Source: Marinobacter halotolerans (lineage in GTDB: Bacteria; Pseudomonadota; Gammaproteobacteria; Pseudomonadales; Oleiphilaceae). Taken from it: DNA of 64,000 bases. The position numbers were made by a program, and so were the translations under genes. Position 1 is the first letter of the stretch. Each line of letters opens with the position of its first letter. The notes beneath the pieces are model-generated. The model searched no databases and was not told the origin of the DNA. It worked only from the letters and a program-made list of their open reading frames with translations. Of this stretch, positions 49,436-57,598 are shown in pieces. Location of the stretch: assembly GCF_008795985.1 (NCBI RefSeq), contig NZ_VMHP01000002.1, positions 682,001 to 746,000 of the forward strand, read 5' to 3'.

Positions 49436-50428
49436 ATGGCAAATGCATTCTGGGTCACCGGTCCGGGACAGGGCCGGATTGACGAAACCAGCGTCAGCCC
49501 AGGCTCCCCGGGCCAGGCCGACACGGTTCTGGTTAAAACCCGTTTTTCTGGAATCAGCCGTGGTACGGAATCCCTGGTGTTTACCAACCAGGTACCTGAA
49601 TCCGAGTTCCAGACCATGAAGTCACCATTCCAGGAAGGGGAGTTTCCCTACCCGGTGAAGTACGGCTATGCCAACGTTGGGCGGGTAACCGAAGGGCCGG
49701 AGGACCTCAGGGGGAAAAGCGTGTTCTGTCTTTATCCCCATCAGGATGAATACCGTGTGCCGGCATCCGCGGTGATTCCCCTGCCGGAGGGCCTGCCAGA
49801 GTCCCGGGCCGTGCTTGCAGCGAACATGGAAACCGCCGTTAACGGCCTGTGGGATGCAGCGCCGGTTGTCGGCGAGCGAATCGCCGTGGTGGGTCTGGGC
49901 GTTGTTGGCTGTCTGGTGGCCTGGCTGGCCAGCCAGATTCCGGGTACCCGTGTAACAGCCATTGATGTGAACCCCCGCAGGCGGGCGACCGCAGAGGCTC
50001 TGGGGCTGAATTTCGCCACCGGTTCAGAAAACGATGACCACGATTTGGTGATCCACGCCAGTGGTCATCCGGGCGGGCTCGAAACAGCCCTTGGCCTGTG
50101 CGGGCCGGAAGCCCGGGTGATTGAGATGAGCTGGTACGGGGAACAGTCAGTCCCGGCGCCCCTGGGCAGGGCTTTCCACTCCCGCCGGCTGACCATACGT
50201 TCCAGCCAGGTGGGGCAATTGAACCCCAATCAGCGCCCGAGATGGGCCCACTCCGACCGAATGAAGCTTGCGCTGCAGCTACTGACTGATCCACGACTGG
50301 ACTGCCTGATCAGCGGCGAAAGCCGTTTCGAGGATCTGCCCCGGGCCATGGCCAGTCTGTCGGGCCATGTGGATGACCCGGCCATGCCCTCGGCGGCGGA
50401 CACCCTTTGCCATCGCATCGTTTACTGA
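49436..50428 (+). CDS. MDR-family dehydrogenase
   Basis: A 330-residue medium-chain dehydrogenase/reductase. The N-terminal GroES-like domain has GISRGTESLV and the cofactor domain has VVGLGVVGCLVAWLA with a VTAIDVNPRRR end, suggesting NAD(P) binding. The catalytic-zinc Cys and the structural four-Cys lobe of classical alcohol dehydrogenases are not evident. Comparable proteins are annotated as zinc-binding dehydrogenases in sugar or bacteriochlorophyll pathways. The ATG at 49436 is chosen by the family N-terminus MANAFWVTGPGQGRI; the frame is open much further upstream. First gene of the plus-strand cluster. Confidence 0.85.
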   Translation: MANAFWVTGPGQGRIDETSVSPGSPGQADTVLVKTRFSGISRGTESLVFTNQVPESEFQTMKSPFQEGEFPYPVKYGYANVGRVTEGPEDLRGKSVFCLYPHQDEYRVPASAVIPLPEGLPESRAVLAANMETAVNGLWDAAPVVGERIAVVGLGVVGCLVAWLASQIPGTRVTAIDVNPRRRATAEALGLNFATGSENDDHDLVIHASGHPGGLETALGLCGPEARVIEMSWYGEQSVPAPLGRAFHSRRLTIRSSQVGQLNPNQRPRWAHSDRMKLALQLLTDPRLDCLISGESRFEDLPRAMASLSGHVDDPAMPSAADTLCHRIVY

Positions 50429-50471
50429 ACTTTCAACAATCCTCCACAGACACTTCTAAAAGGACACCGGT

Positions 50472-50870
50472 ATGTTTTCACTAACCGTCAGAGACCACAT
50501 GATGATTGCCCACAGTTTCAAGGGCGAGGTATTCGGCCCGGCCCAGAACCTGCATGGCGCGACCTATGTGGTGGACGTTACCTTTGAGCGCAAGGCCCTG
50601 GACGAGGACGATCTGATTGTCGATATTGGCCTGGCGTCGGACGTGCTGTCGTCGGTGATGGCGGAATTCAACATGCAGAATCTGGACGAGTTGCCGGCGC
50701 TGGCCGGGCGCAATACCACCACCGAATTCATGGCCGCCACCGTGTTTGACCGCCTGGCAAAAGCGATTCACGAAGGTCGGCTGGGGGAAACCGGAAAAGG
50801 GCTATGCGGCATGAAAGTCACACTGGGCGAATCCCATGTGGCCTGGGCCAGCTATCACGGCGAACTTTGA
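50472..50870 (+). CDS. divergent 6-pyruvoyl-tetrahydropterin synthase-like protein
   Basis: A 132-residue T-fold protein of the PTPS/QueD family. The expected zinc ligands are His14 (AHSF), His28 and a third His two residues later (HGH); here the latter is Ala30 ([10 protein letters not shown]). The catalytic Cys that precedes the His pair in QueD and PTPS is also absent (GPAQNLHG). The remaining TTTEF and [17 protein letters not shown] segments correspond to the substrate-binding Thr/Glu region. It is probably not a standard queuosine or biopterin enzyme. AAAAGGA gives a good ribosome site; the next gene starts within the stop region. Confidence 0.8.
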   Translation: MFSLTVRDHMMIAHSFKGEVFGPAQNLHGATYVVDVTFERKALDEDDLIVDIGLASDVLSSVMAEFNMQNLDELPALAGRNTTTEFMAATVFDRLAKAIHEGRLGETGKGLCGMKVTLGESHVAWASYHGEL

Positions 50871-50872
50871 TT

Positions 50873-52837
50873 GTGCTCGGCAGTAGCGATCAGCCTGTGC
50901 TGTTTCTGGTGCCCGGCGACCCCGGTCAGAGAACCGGGGGCTACCGGTATGTCAGCCATCTGGTCAGCGCTTTGAATCAGCGAGGCCTACGCGCCAGCGT
51001 CGAGGGGTTGGAGGGTCGCTTTCCCATTCCAGACGCGGCCGCGGAATCATCGATGGATTCCGCACTTTCGGCCTGTCAGGACGGTGCACGGGTCGTATTG
51101 GATGGCCTGGCGATGGGCGGGATGCCGGGGGTGCTGGAGCGACACGCCGGGCGACTGGAACTTGTGGCCCTGGTTCATCATCCTCTGGCGGATGAAACCG
51201 GCCTGGGTGAAGAAGACAGAACCTTTCTTTTTGCCTCGGAAAAACGCGCGCTGGCAGTTGTCAGTGGCGTGATAACCACCAGCCAGCATACGGCGGAACG
51301 CCTGAGGGATTTTCAGGTGGCGCCCGAGCGGATTAAGGTCATCGAGCCCGGGGCGGATACGGTTGCATCCGCTCCTCCAGTCGCCGATAGGGCACCTGAC
51401 CGAACGCCTGAAAGAACACCGGAAAGAGTCGAGCTGCGTCTTCTCTGCGTTGCCAGCCTGTCTCCCCGCAAAGCCCAGCACCAGCTTGTGGAAGCGCTCA
51501 GTGAATTGCAGCACCTGCCCTGGCGTTGCACCCTTGCTGGCTCTACCGAACGTGATCCGGCCTACAGCCAGCAACTGGCTGAACAGATCTCAGCGGCGGG
51601 GCTGGGCGAGCGTATCACCCTGACCGGCGAGCTGGATGACGCGGCACTGGCGGACCATTACCGCAACACGGATCTTTTTGTGCTGCCGTCGCTTTATGAA
51701 GGCTACGGCATGGTGATTGACGAGGCCCTGGCAGCAGGGCTTCCGGTGATTACCAGTGACGGGGGAGCCCTGGCCAGCACTGGCAACCGCCCCGGGGTCC
51801 GCCAGTACCCGGCGGGTTCCGTCATGGCCTTGTGCAATTGCCTGGAGCTTTGCCTGACCGACCGGAAAGCTCTGATGGAGATGGCCGATGCCGTGCAGCA
51901 GAATGCTGGCGCCATCCGCCACTGGTCCGATGCGGCCGCGGAATTTGAAACCGTACTCAAGCGGCAACCCCCGCGATCCAGCCCGGGCAAAGACCATAGC
52001 CAGTTCGATCAGAACTGGCTGGCCCTGCGGGAGCCGGCGGACCATCAGGCGCGCAATCGCCAGCTACTGGCCCAAGTTCAGGACTGGTCGGCGGAGCGCA
52101 CGCAGAACCCGGCCCACCGGCAGGCTACGCTGCAAATAGCGGATCTGGGCGCCGGCGCCGGTTCAAACGGCGTGTTTCTCAGCGCTGCACTCGCGGGCAA
52201 ACAGCACTGGACCCTGCTGGATCAGGATCCGCTTCTGCTGGCGCAAGCCCAGGGGCGCCTGGCGCCGCTGGTGGACAGTCTGGATATCCGGCAATGCACG
52301 CTAGAGGCGAACAACCTCGCCGAACGGATTCCGGTGGAAACCGACCTGATAACCGCCTCGGCGTTGATCGATCTGACCTCGGCGCCCTGGCTGGACGCCC
52401 TGGCAAAAACAGCAAAGGCCCGGCAGGCCGCGGTGTACATCGTCCTCAGCTACGCCGGTGAATTCCGCCTGAATCCGGAACACCCGGACGATAACCTGAT
52501 CCGTTCCCTGGTAAACGACCACCAGCATGGGGACAAGGGCAGCGGAGCGGCACTGGGCCCGGACGCGACGGAATATCTGAAGGAACGGCTTCAGGACCTG
52601 GGCTATCAGGTAGCGGTCGCGTCCAGCCCATGGAAGCTGAACAGAGACCACCAGGCCCTGCAGGCCGCCCTGATATCTGGCTGGTGCGAAGCTGCACTGG
52701 AGCAGAACCCGGCACAGCGGTCGCGTATCAGAGACTGGCAGGCTGCGCGGCTATCGGCGGCGGAGCAGGGCGGGCTGGCGACTGAGGTTGCCCATCACGA
52801 TCTGTTTGCCTGGCCCGGAACCGACGCGACCCCATGA
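50873..52837 (+). CDS. glycosyltransferase family 4 - methyltransferase fusion
   Basis: About 654 residues in two parts. Residues 1-365 form a GT-B glycosyltransferase of family 4: N-terminal GDPGQRTGGYRYVSHLV, then a Pro/Arg/Glu-rich hinge near 175-185, and the nucleotide-sugar domain with LFVLPSLYEGYGMVIDEAL (EX7E motif at about 276-284). Residues 380-640 form a class I SAM methyltransferase with ADLGAGAGSNGVFL (about 423-436) and a following LLDQDP acidic loop. The GTG at 50873 is the likely start; a TTG at 50867 overlaps the previous stop. It overlaps the next gene by 4 nt (ATGA). Confidence 0.8.
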   Translation: MLGSSDQPVLFLVPGDPGQRTGGYRYVSHLVSALNQRGLRASVEGLEGRFPIPDAAAESSMDSALSACQDGARVVLDGLAMGGMPGVLERHAGRLELVALVHHPLADETGLGEEDRTFLFASEKRALAVVSGVITTSQHTAERLRDFQVAPERIKVIEPGADTVASAPPVADRAPDRTPERTPERVELRLLCVASLSPRKAQHQLVEALSELQHLPWRCTLAGSTERDPAYSQQLAEQISAAGLGERITLTGELDDAALADHYRNTDLFVLPSLYEGYGMVIDEALAAGLPVITSDGGALASTGNRPGVRQYPAGSVMALCNCLELCLTDRKALMEMADAVQQNAGAIRHWSDAAAEFETVLKRQPPRSSPGKDHSQFDQNWLALREPADHQARNRQLLAQVQDWSAERTQNPAHRQATLQIADLGAGAGSNGVFLSAALAGKQHWTLLDQDPLLLAQAQGRLAPLVDSLDIRQCTLEANNLAERIPVETDLITASALIDLTSAPWLDALAKTAKARQAAVYIVLSYAGEFRLNPEHPDDNLIRSLVNDHQHGDKGSGAALGPDATEYLKERLQDLGYQVAVASSPWKLNRDHQALQAALISGWCEAALEQNPAQRSRIRDWQAARLSAAEQGGLATEVAHHDLFAWPGTDATP

Positions 52838-53790
52838 GTGACTCACGTCCCTCTGTCATCCGGGTGCCGCTCGCCGCCCGATGGTTGCTGACTCTGGTAT
52901 TTCTCGGCTTGCTGGGCTGGTTCCTGGATCTTGAACAGTTAGTGGTGGAACTGTCCCGGTTCTCCCTGCTGGCGGTGGGTATGGCCCTGCTGGTGTCTGT
53001 AGCGCAGGTTGCGCTGTCGGCCTGGCGCTGGCGTTACACCGCGCGCCGCCTGGGCCTGGGGCTGACCATGAAAGCCGCGGTGACCGAGTATTACCTGGCC
53101 ATGTTCCTGAATCAGTGCCTGCCCGGAGGCGTGATGGGGGACGTTAACCGCGCCTGGCGTCACGGTAGCGGTTCCGGCGAGCGGCAGAAAGCCTTGCATG
53201 GGGTGATGATCGAGCGTCTGTCCGGGCAACTGGTCATGTTTGCGGTGGCGGTTTGCGGTGGCTTCTGGTTGATCGCGGGCCATCCCGACCTGCAGATGCT
53301 GGCGGACAACTGGGCTAACGGCGTCATCGGCCCTGCGCTTGTGCTGATTGCTGTTTTCGTGTTGGTGCTTGGCCTCGGTAGCAGGGCCTGGCAAGGGCTG
53401 AGGCGCTATCTGGCGACTCTGGGCCGGGACATCTATCGCGGGTTGCTCAACCCGAGAAGTCTGCCGCTGCAGATTGTGTCGTCGCTGCTGGTGGTGGCCA
53501 GTTACCTTGGGGTTTTCTGGCTGCTGGCTGCCAGTGGTCGGGAAGGTATGAGCGCGGAACAGACACTGACCCTGCTGGCCCTATGCAGTCTGCTGTTGCT
53601 GGCGATGGTGATTCCTCTCACCGTCGCGGGGTGGGGCGTTCGCGAGGGCGCGGCGGCAGTTCTCTGGCCCCTGGCCGGGCTACCGGCGGAGCAGGGGGTC
53701 GCACTGAGTGTGGGATACGGGCTGACGGTTCTGCTGTCCAGCCTGCCCGGTGGCCTGTTTGTGTTCAGCCGTGCTTCAGCCGGTCGCTGA
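52834..53790 (+). CDS. UPF0104/LPG synthase-type membrane protein
   Basis: A 318-residue protein of the lysylphosphatidylglycerol synthase transmembrane family with about eight membrane helices. The conserved YYLAMFLNQCLPGGVMGDVNRAWRHG and LLALCSLLLLAMVIPLTVAGWGVREGAAAVL segments are clear. The soluble aminoacyl-transferase domain of MprF is absent, as in members proposed to move lipids or lipid-linked sugars across the membrane. Start-stop overlap with the fusion gene indicates translation from one mRNA. Its end overlaps the RibD-like gene, on the opposite strand, by 26 nt. Confidence 0.85.
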   Translation: MSDSRPSVIRVPLAARWLLTLVFLGLLGWFLDLEQLVVELSRFSLLAVGMALLVSVAQVALSAWRWRYTARRLGLGLTMKAAVTEYYLAMFLNQCLPGGVMGDVNRAWRHGSGSGERQKALHGVMIERLSGQLVMFAVAVCGGFWLIAGHPDLQMLADNWANGVIGPALVLIAVFVLVLGLGSRAWQGLRRYLATLGRDIYRGLLNPRSLPLQIVSSLLVVASYLGVFWLLAASGREGMSAEQTLTLLALCSLLLLAMVIPLTVAGWGVREGAAAVLWPLAGLPAEQGVALSVGYGLTVLLSSLPGGLFVFSRASAGR

Positions 53791-54646
53791 AATCCAGATC
53801 AAACAGCATGTCGCTGCCCAGATCCACCATGTTGGCGGAAGGGCGCAGGGCACTGTCCAGTTTTTCAATCTCCGGCAATGAAAAGGCAGGGCGCCCACTG
53901 CCAATTATCATGGGCGCCACCATCACATGAAGGTGATCCAGAAGGCCTGCGTTCAGAAAACCGGAAACGGTCAGGCCGCCGCCCTCGATAAACAGCCGAC
54001 GGAGCCCGAAATCCGCCAGAACCGCCAGTATTCTGTTCGGTTGGGTCTGTTCCTCGCTGCCCAGGCATGGGACGTCCAGCACACCGTTTGCGGGAAGCGT
54101 CTTCTGGCCCGGCTCGTAGTCTCCCGCCACCAGGCGCAGGGTCGGGGACTGCTGGTCGGTAAACACGGTATGGGAGTCGGGCACCCGCCTGTTGCGGTCG
54201 ATCACAACCCGTACCGGATTGGGCCCGCTGGCCAGGCGCACGGTGAGCCGGGGGTTGTCTTCAGAGGCCGTACCAGCCCCCACCACCACCGCATCACAGA
54301 CCGCTCGCAGGCGGTGAAGGTGTAGCAGGCCGCCTTCACCATTGATGTATTTCGAGGCGCCGGTGACGGTGGCAATCCGGCCATCCAGGCTCTGGCCCAT
54401 CTGCCCCACCACGATAGAAGCGGCGTTCTCCGGCAGATGGCGGCAAAGGGGCAGGAAGGTGGTCAATAGCTGCAGGGCCTCCGAATCGGCGGGAATGCGC
54501 AGATCCCAATGCCCGTTTTCGCCGATATCCAGCACCTGCTGGGTGCTGTCATCGGGCGGAATTGTGGCGTTGCGTTGGTCCACCGCCGAAAGAATTAGCT
54601 GCCAGGCGGTGTCGATGTCCAGAATGTCCAGAGCTTTTGCAGCCAT
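53765..54646 (-). CDS. stand-alone RibD-type reductase domain
   Basis: A 293-residue protein: about 75 N-terminal residues of no clear family, then a RibD C-terminal reductase/dihydrofolate-reductase-like domain with GQMGQSLDGRIAT, LHRLRAVCDAVVVGAGTASEDNPRLTVR and RLFIEGGGLTVSGFL. The deaminase half of riboflavin RibD is missing. It probably reduces a ribosylamino-pyrimidine or pterin-like substrate with NADPH. The ATG at 54646 has GGGA upstream; the frame is open to a TTG at 54664. It converges with the UPF0104-type gene. Confidence 0.85.
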   Translation of the reverse strand: MAAKALDILDIDTAWQLILSAVDQRNATIPPDDSTQQVLDIGENGHWDLRIPADSEALQLLTTFLPLCRHLPENAASIVVGQMGQSLDGRIATVTGASKYINGEGGLLHLHRLRAVCDAVVVGAGTASEDNPRLTVRLASGPNPVRVVIDRNRRVPDSHTVFTDQQSPTLRLVAGDYEPGQKTLPANGVLDVPCLGSEEQTQPNRILAVLADFGLRRLFIEGGGLTVSGFLNAGLLDHLHVMVAPMIIGSGRPAFSLPEIEKLDSALRPSANMVDLGSDMLFDLDFSDRLKHG

Positions 54647-54783
54647 TGCGTCTGTTCCCGTCAAAAGAAGTGTCGTCGGCCCTGCATGGATTGACGTCAG
54701 ATTGTCCGTATCGCTTAATGTACGCTAGATTTCGGGTTTGATTCACTCCACAAGCGCCATTGGTCACAGAGAGCTATTCAGCT

Positions 54784-55200
54784 ATGCGGTATCTGCAAAG
54801 TTTTCATCGCCGTCTCAGGCAGATTCGCGACAAGTCGCAACTGACCAGAGAGGATGTTGCCAGCATCTGCAATGTCGGTGAAGACCGGGTGGCAAGCTGG
54901 GAGGCAGAGGATAGCCGGCAGCGAACCTACCCGGGCGTCACCGAGCTGCTGGACCTGTGCATACGCACGGAAACGGCCGTGGATGAGTTTCTGGATCTTG
55001 ATGATACCGGGGACACCGGCCAGCTTGAGTTGCCGGGGCTGACGTTTACTCGCGGGGATGATCTTTCGACCGCATTGAAACAGCTGGAGCAGGAGATAAA
55101 GCGGGTAGAGCTTTCCGATGAGGAAGCCGAGTTGCTGCGCCGGTTCCGTAAAACCTCAGCCGAAAACCGGCGCATGATTCTTCAGATTCTGGGCCGTTAG
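54784..55200 (+). CDS. XRE-type DNA-binding protein
   Basis: A 138-residue protein with an N-terminal lambda-repressor-type HTH (FHRRLRQIRDKSQLTREDVASICNVGEDRVASWEAED, about residues 5-42), a middle acidic part with LDLDDTGDTGQLELPG, and a C-terminal helical region rich in Glu and Arg. It is divergent from the RibD-type gene across 137 bp, so it could regulate the pterin-like cluster. It has no recognisable sensory domain. Its end forms a CTGGGCC-GTTA-GGCCCAG hairpin just before galU on the opposite strand. Confidence 0.8.
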   Translation: MRYLQSFHRRLRQIRDKSQLTREDVASICNVGEDRVASWEAEDSRQRTYPGVTELLDLCIRTETAVDEFLDLDDTGDTGQLELPGLTFTRGDDLSTALKQLEQEIKRVELSDEEAELLRRFRKTSAENRRMILQILGR

Positions 55201-55212
55201 GCCCAGGGCAGC

Positions 55213-56049
55213 TTATTTGCCCTTCTTGTAAATGTTCTCGTAAACATAGTTGGTCGCTTCCACAAAGCCGTCAATGCTGCCGCAGTCGAACCGGCGACCC
55301 TTGAACTGGTAAGCCAGCACGCAGCCGTTCTTCGCCTGTTCCAGCAGCGCATCGGTAATCTGCACTTCGCCATTCTTGCCGGGCTCGGTACGCTCGATAA
55401 TGTCGAAAATGTCCGGCGTCAGAATGTAACGGCCGATAATGGCCAGATTGCTGGGAGCATTTTCCGGGCTGGGCTTCTCCACCATGTCAGTAATGCGGTA
55501 GAGCCCGTCTTTCATCTCTTCGCCGGCAATCACGCCATACTTGTGGGTTTCGTCCGCCGGCACTTCCTCAATCGCCACGATGGAGCAGCGGAACTGGTTG
55601 TACAGCTTCACCATCTGCGCCAGTACTCCGTCCGAACCTTCATCCGCCACGCAGAAGTCGTCTGCCAGCACCACGGCGAACGGGCTGTCGCCCACCAGGT
55701 TGCGGCCGGTAAGGATGGCATGGCCCAGGCCCTTCATTTCATTCTGTCGGGTAAACGCGAAGGAGTTGTTGTCGATCAGGTCCCGGATGGACGTCAGCAG
55801 GTCTTCCTTGCCTGACCCGGCAATCTGGTGTTCCAGCTCATAGCTGATATCGAAATGATCTTCGATGGCCCGCTTGCCGCGACCGGTCACAAAGCCGAAT
55901 TCGTGCACCCCTGCTTCCGCAGCTTCTTCAACGCCGTACTGGACCAGTGGCTTGTTCACAATGGGCAGGATTTCCTTGGGCATCGCCTTGGTGGCGGGCA
56001 GGAAACGGGTGCCGTAGCCGGCAACGGGAAACAGGCATTTTTTGATCAT
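55213..56049 (-). CDS. galU: UTP-glucose-1-phosphate uridylyltransferase
   Basis: Makes UDP-glucose from glucose-1-phosphate and UTP. The 278-residue protein has the nucleotidyltransferase signature FPVAGYGTRFLPATKAMPKEILPIV and later LADDF, VEKPSPENAPSNLAIIGRYIL and DCGSIDGFVEA. Its product feeds opgH (glucans), galE and ugd, all in this window. Size is normal for GalU. The 253-bp gap to the next gene holds promoter-like AT-rich DNA for both directions. Confidence 0.96.
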   Translation of the reverse strand: MIKKCLFPVAGYGTRFLPATKAMPKEILPIVNKPLVQYGVEEAAEAGVHEFGFVTGRGKRAIEDHFDISYELEHQIAGSGKEDLLTSIRDLIDNNSFAFTRQNEMKGLGHAILTGRNLVGDSPFAVVLADDFCVADEGSDGVLAQMVKLYNQFRCSIVAIEEVPADETHKYGVIAGEEMKDGLYRITDMVEKPSPENAPSNLAIIGRYILTPDIFDIIERTEPGKNGEVQITDALLEQAKNGCVLAYQFKGRRFDCGSIDGFVEATNYVYENIYKKGK

Positions 56050-56261
56050 GTGAATTGTCCTTCTGCTGATACACAGGTGTTATCCATAAAGTGTGCCGAG
56101 TTTAACCAAGTTATCTGGCGAAATGCAGGGGTGACTCGCCGATTGTTTCTGAAACATTAAGATACAACTTTCATACACTGCGATAAGATTCTGTTTTTGA
56201 TGAACATTAAATTTGTAATTTTTGGCAATAAGCGCTGTTTTTTAGCGCGGGTCTTTCCTAG

Positions 56262-56276
56262 AGTATACGTAATACT
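56262..56276. promoter_or_regulatory. AGTAT-N5-ATACT dyad before the barrel gene
   Basis: AGTAT and ATACT in inverted orientation with a 5-bp ACGTA spacer, 27 bp before the start of the barrel-like gene. The sequence upstream is AT-rich (56160-56230). It may be an operator, but it is short. Confidence 0.3.
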
Positions 56277-56302
56277 GCCAACGACCCACCGAGGCGTCTG
56301 TT

Positions 56303-57451
56303 TTGCGAATTCCTTGCCTACTTGCACTGTTGTGGTGCGCGCCCGTTGGCGCTGCGTCACTGGCGGACCTGGCCAGCAGGGCGCCGGTGAATCCCATCAT
56401 GTATCCCATGAGCCTGCTTCGGTCGGTGTCCGGCTATCTGGCGTCGCAGCTTGAGTTCTCCGGCAACTCCAACCAGACCAGTGACGCCGCCAATGGCCAG
56501 CTCCATATGGTCGGCAGTAATCTGATTATGGCCAGCCACGATCTGGCACTGGATTTTCACGATTCGGTGTCCCGTCGCAATGGCAGTGAATCCCAGAGCC
56601 TGCGGGTGCGCTATGCCTTCCCGGTAGCGGGCGGTGATTTCAGCCTGGCACTGGAGGAGTCGGACCACGCCGGTGAGGTCAGCAGTGGCGACCAGCGATT
56701 CGACGCCCAGGGCGAGTACCGGGCTTTGTCCTTCTCCGGCAGCCGGGCCCTCTGGTCCGGACGGGGTCTGGAGCTCGACAGTGTGTTCAGCCATTCTTCA
56801 GGCTCAAGCAGCGCCTATCAGGATTCGGAGTGGGTGAGTGATTCCAGCCATCAATCGTCCCGCGTCGGCCTGCGGTGTTCAGGCCAGCGGGAATTGCCGG
56901 GCGGCTTCGTGGCGGGCTCCACTCTGACCGCCATGGGCGGTTGGGAAAGCTGGGAATCCGAGAGCGCGGATGACTCAAGCTCTGGTGGTTCCCGCTACCA
57001 CAAGCTGGCCTTTTCAGCGTCACTGAACCGATCGTTTTATACCTGGGATTTTGGCGTTGATGGCCGCTATCAGTTCGCGCCAGAGGATCTGGCGTCTTCC
57101 GAGTACCTGCAGGTGGCCGGTCCGTCCATGATGCGGGGCTTCAATGGCCAGTCAAAGTACGTGTCCGAGGGCGGTTGGTTCCGCGTGAATGCCCGCAGCC
57201 CCGGCTACCCGGTACCCTTCACCAATGCGTTCAATTCCTACCTGGCGGTATCGGTTTTGAAAGGCTGGTCCGCTGAGTCAGACGCGGGCGATGAGGCGTT
57301 CCGCGCCAGCACCGGTGAAATCTCCCTCCGCCTTCAGGGGCAGGACTTTAACGCCAGCGTAAGTGTCGGCCAGATACTGGATCTGTCAGGCCAGGCCATG
57401 CAGCGCCCCGCAAGCCCGGATGTTTCCTTGACCATGGCCATGCGAATCTGA
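56303..57451 (+). CDS. exported beta-barrel-like protein resembling TpsB C-terminus
   Basis: A 382-residue protein with a signal peptide ending in GAA. The rest alternates short amphipathic strands with Ser/Gly/Asp-rich loops, as in an outer membrane barrel. The GPSMMRGFNGQSKYVSEGGWFRVNAR segment near residue 270 resembles the conserved VRGF/L6-loop and following strand of FhaC/ShlB secretion porins. There are no POTRA domains, and the chain ends in MAMRI rather than Phe. It starts at a TTG with GAGGCG upstream. No partner exoprotein gene is next to it. Function unknown. Confidence 0.6.
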   Translation: MRIPCLLALLWCAPVGAASLADLASRAPVNPIMYPMSLLRSVSGYLASQLEFSGNSNQTSDAANGQLHMVGSNLIMASHDLALDFHDSVSRRNGSESQSLRVRYAFPVAGGDFSLALEESDHAGEVSSGDQRFDAQGEYRALSFSGSRALWSGRGLELDSVFSHSSGSSSAYQDSEWVSDSSHQSSRVGLRCSGQRELPGGFVAGSTLTAMGGWESWESESADDSSSGGSRYHKLAFSASLNRSFYTWDFGVDGRYQFAPEDLASSEYLQVAGPSMMRGFNGQSKYVSEGGWFRVNARSPGYPVPFTNAFNSYLAVSVLKGWSAESDAGDEAFRASTGEISLRLQGQDFNASVSVGQILDLSGQAMQRPASPDVSLTMAMRI

Positions 57452-57486
57452 GGGTTTCGTAATATTCGGCCGGTTCCCCGAATCTT

Positions 57487-57516
57487 TTGTCCATTCCCGT
57501 GTAAAATTCGTATAAA
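57487..57516 (+). promoter_or_regulatory. promoter of the opg operon
   Basis: A -35 TTGTCC at 57487-57492, an 18-bp spacer and a -10 TATAAA at 57511-57516. Transcription would start near 57523, giving a leader of about 76 nt that contains the hairpin at 57533-57559. Confidence 0.55.
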
Positions 57517-57532
57517 GCGCTTACAAAGATGT

Positions 57533-57559
57533 CACTTGAGGTCAGTACCGCCTCAAGTG
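57533..57559 (+). promoter_or_regulatory. hairpin in the opgG leader
   Basis: CACTTGAGG and CCTCAAGTG are perfect 9-nt arms around a 9-nt loop. The element lies between the predicted promoter and the opgG ATG at 57599, so it would fold in the 5' untranslated RNA or act as a DNA operator. No T tract follows. Confidence 0.5.
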
Positions 57560-57598
57560 CTACATTCACGTCACGAAAAAAAATCGGGAAATTTTTGC

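Noticed and set aside
50472..50870. Calling the PTPS-like gene queD
   Set aside because: A zinc ligand and the catalytic Cys are absent and no queC/queE/queF neighbours exist.
53765..54646. Calling the reductase ribD of riboflavin synthesis
   Set aside because: The deaminase domain is missing and the neighbours are not rib genes.
55189..55206. CTGGGCC-GTTA-GGCCCAG hairpin as a terminator between the XRE gene and galU
   Set aside because: A perfect 7-bp stem, but no T tract follows on either strand, so termination is not supported.
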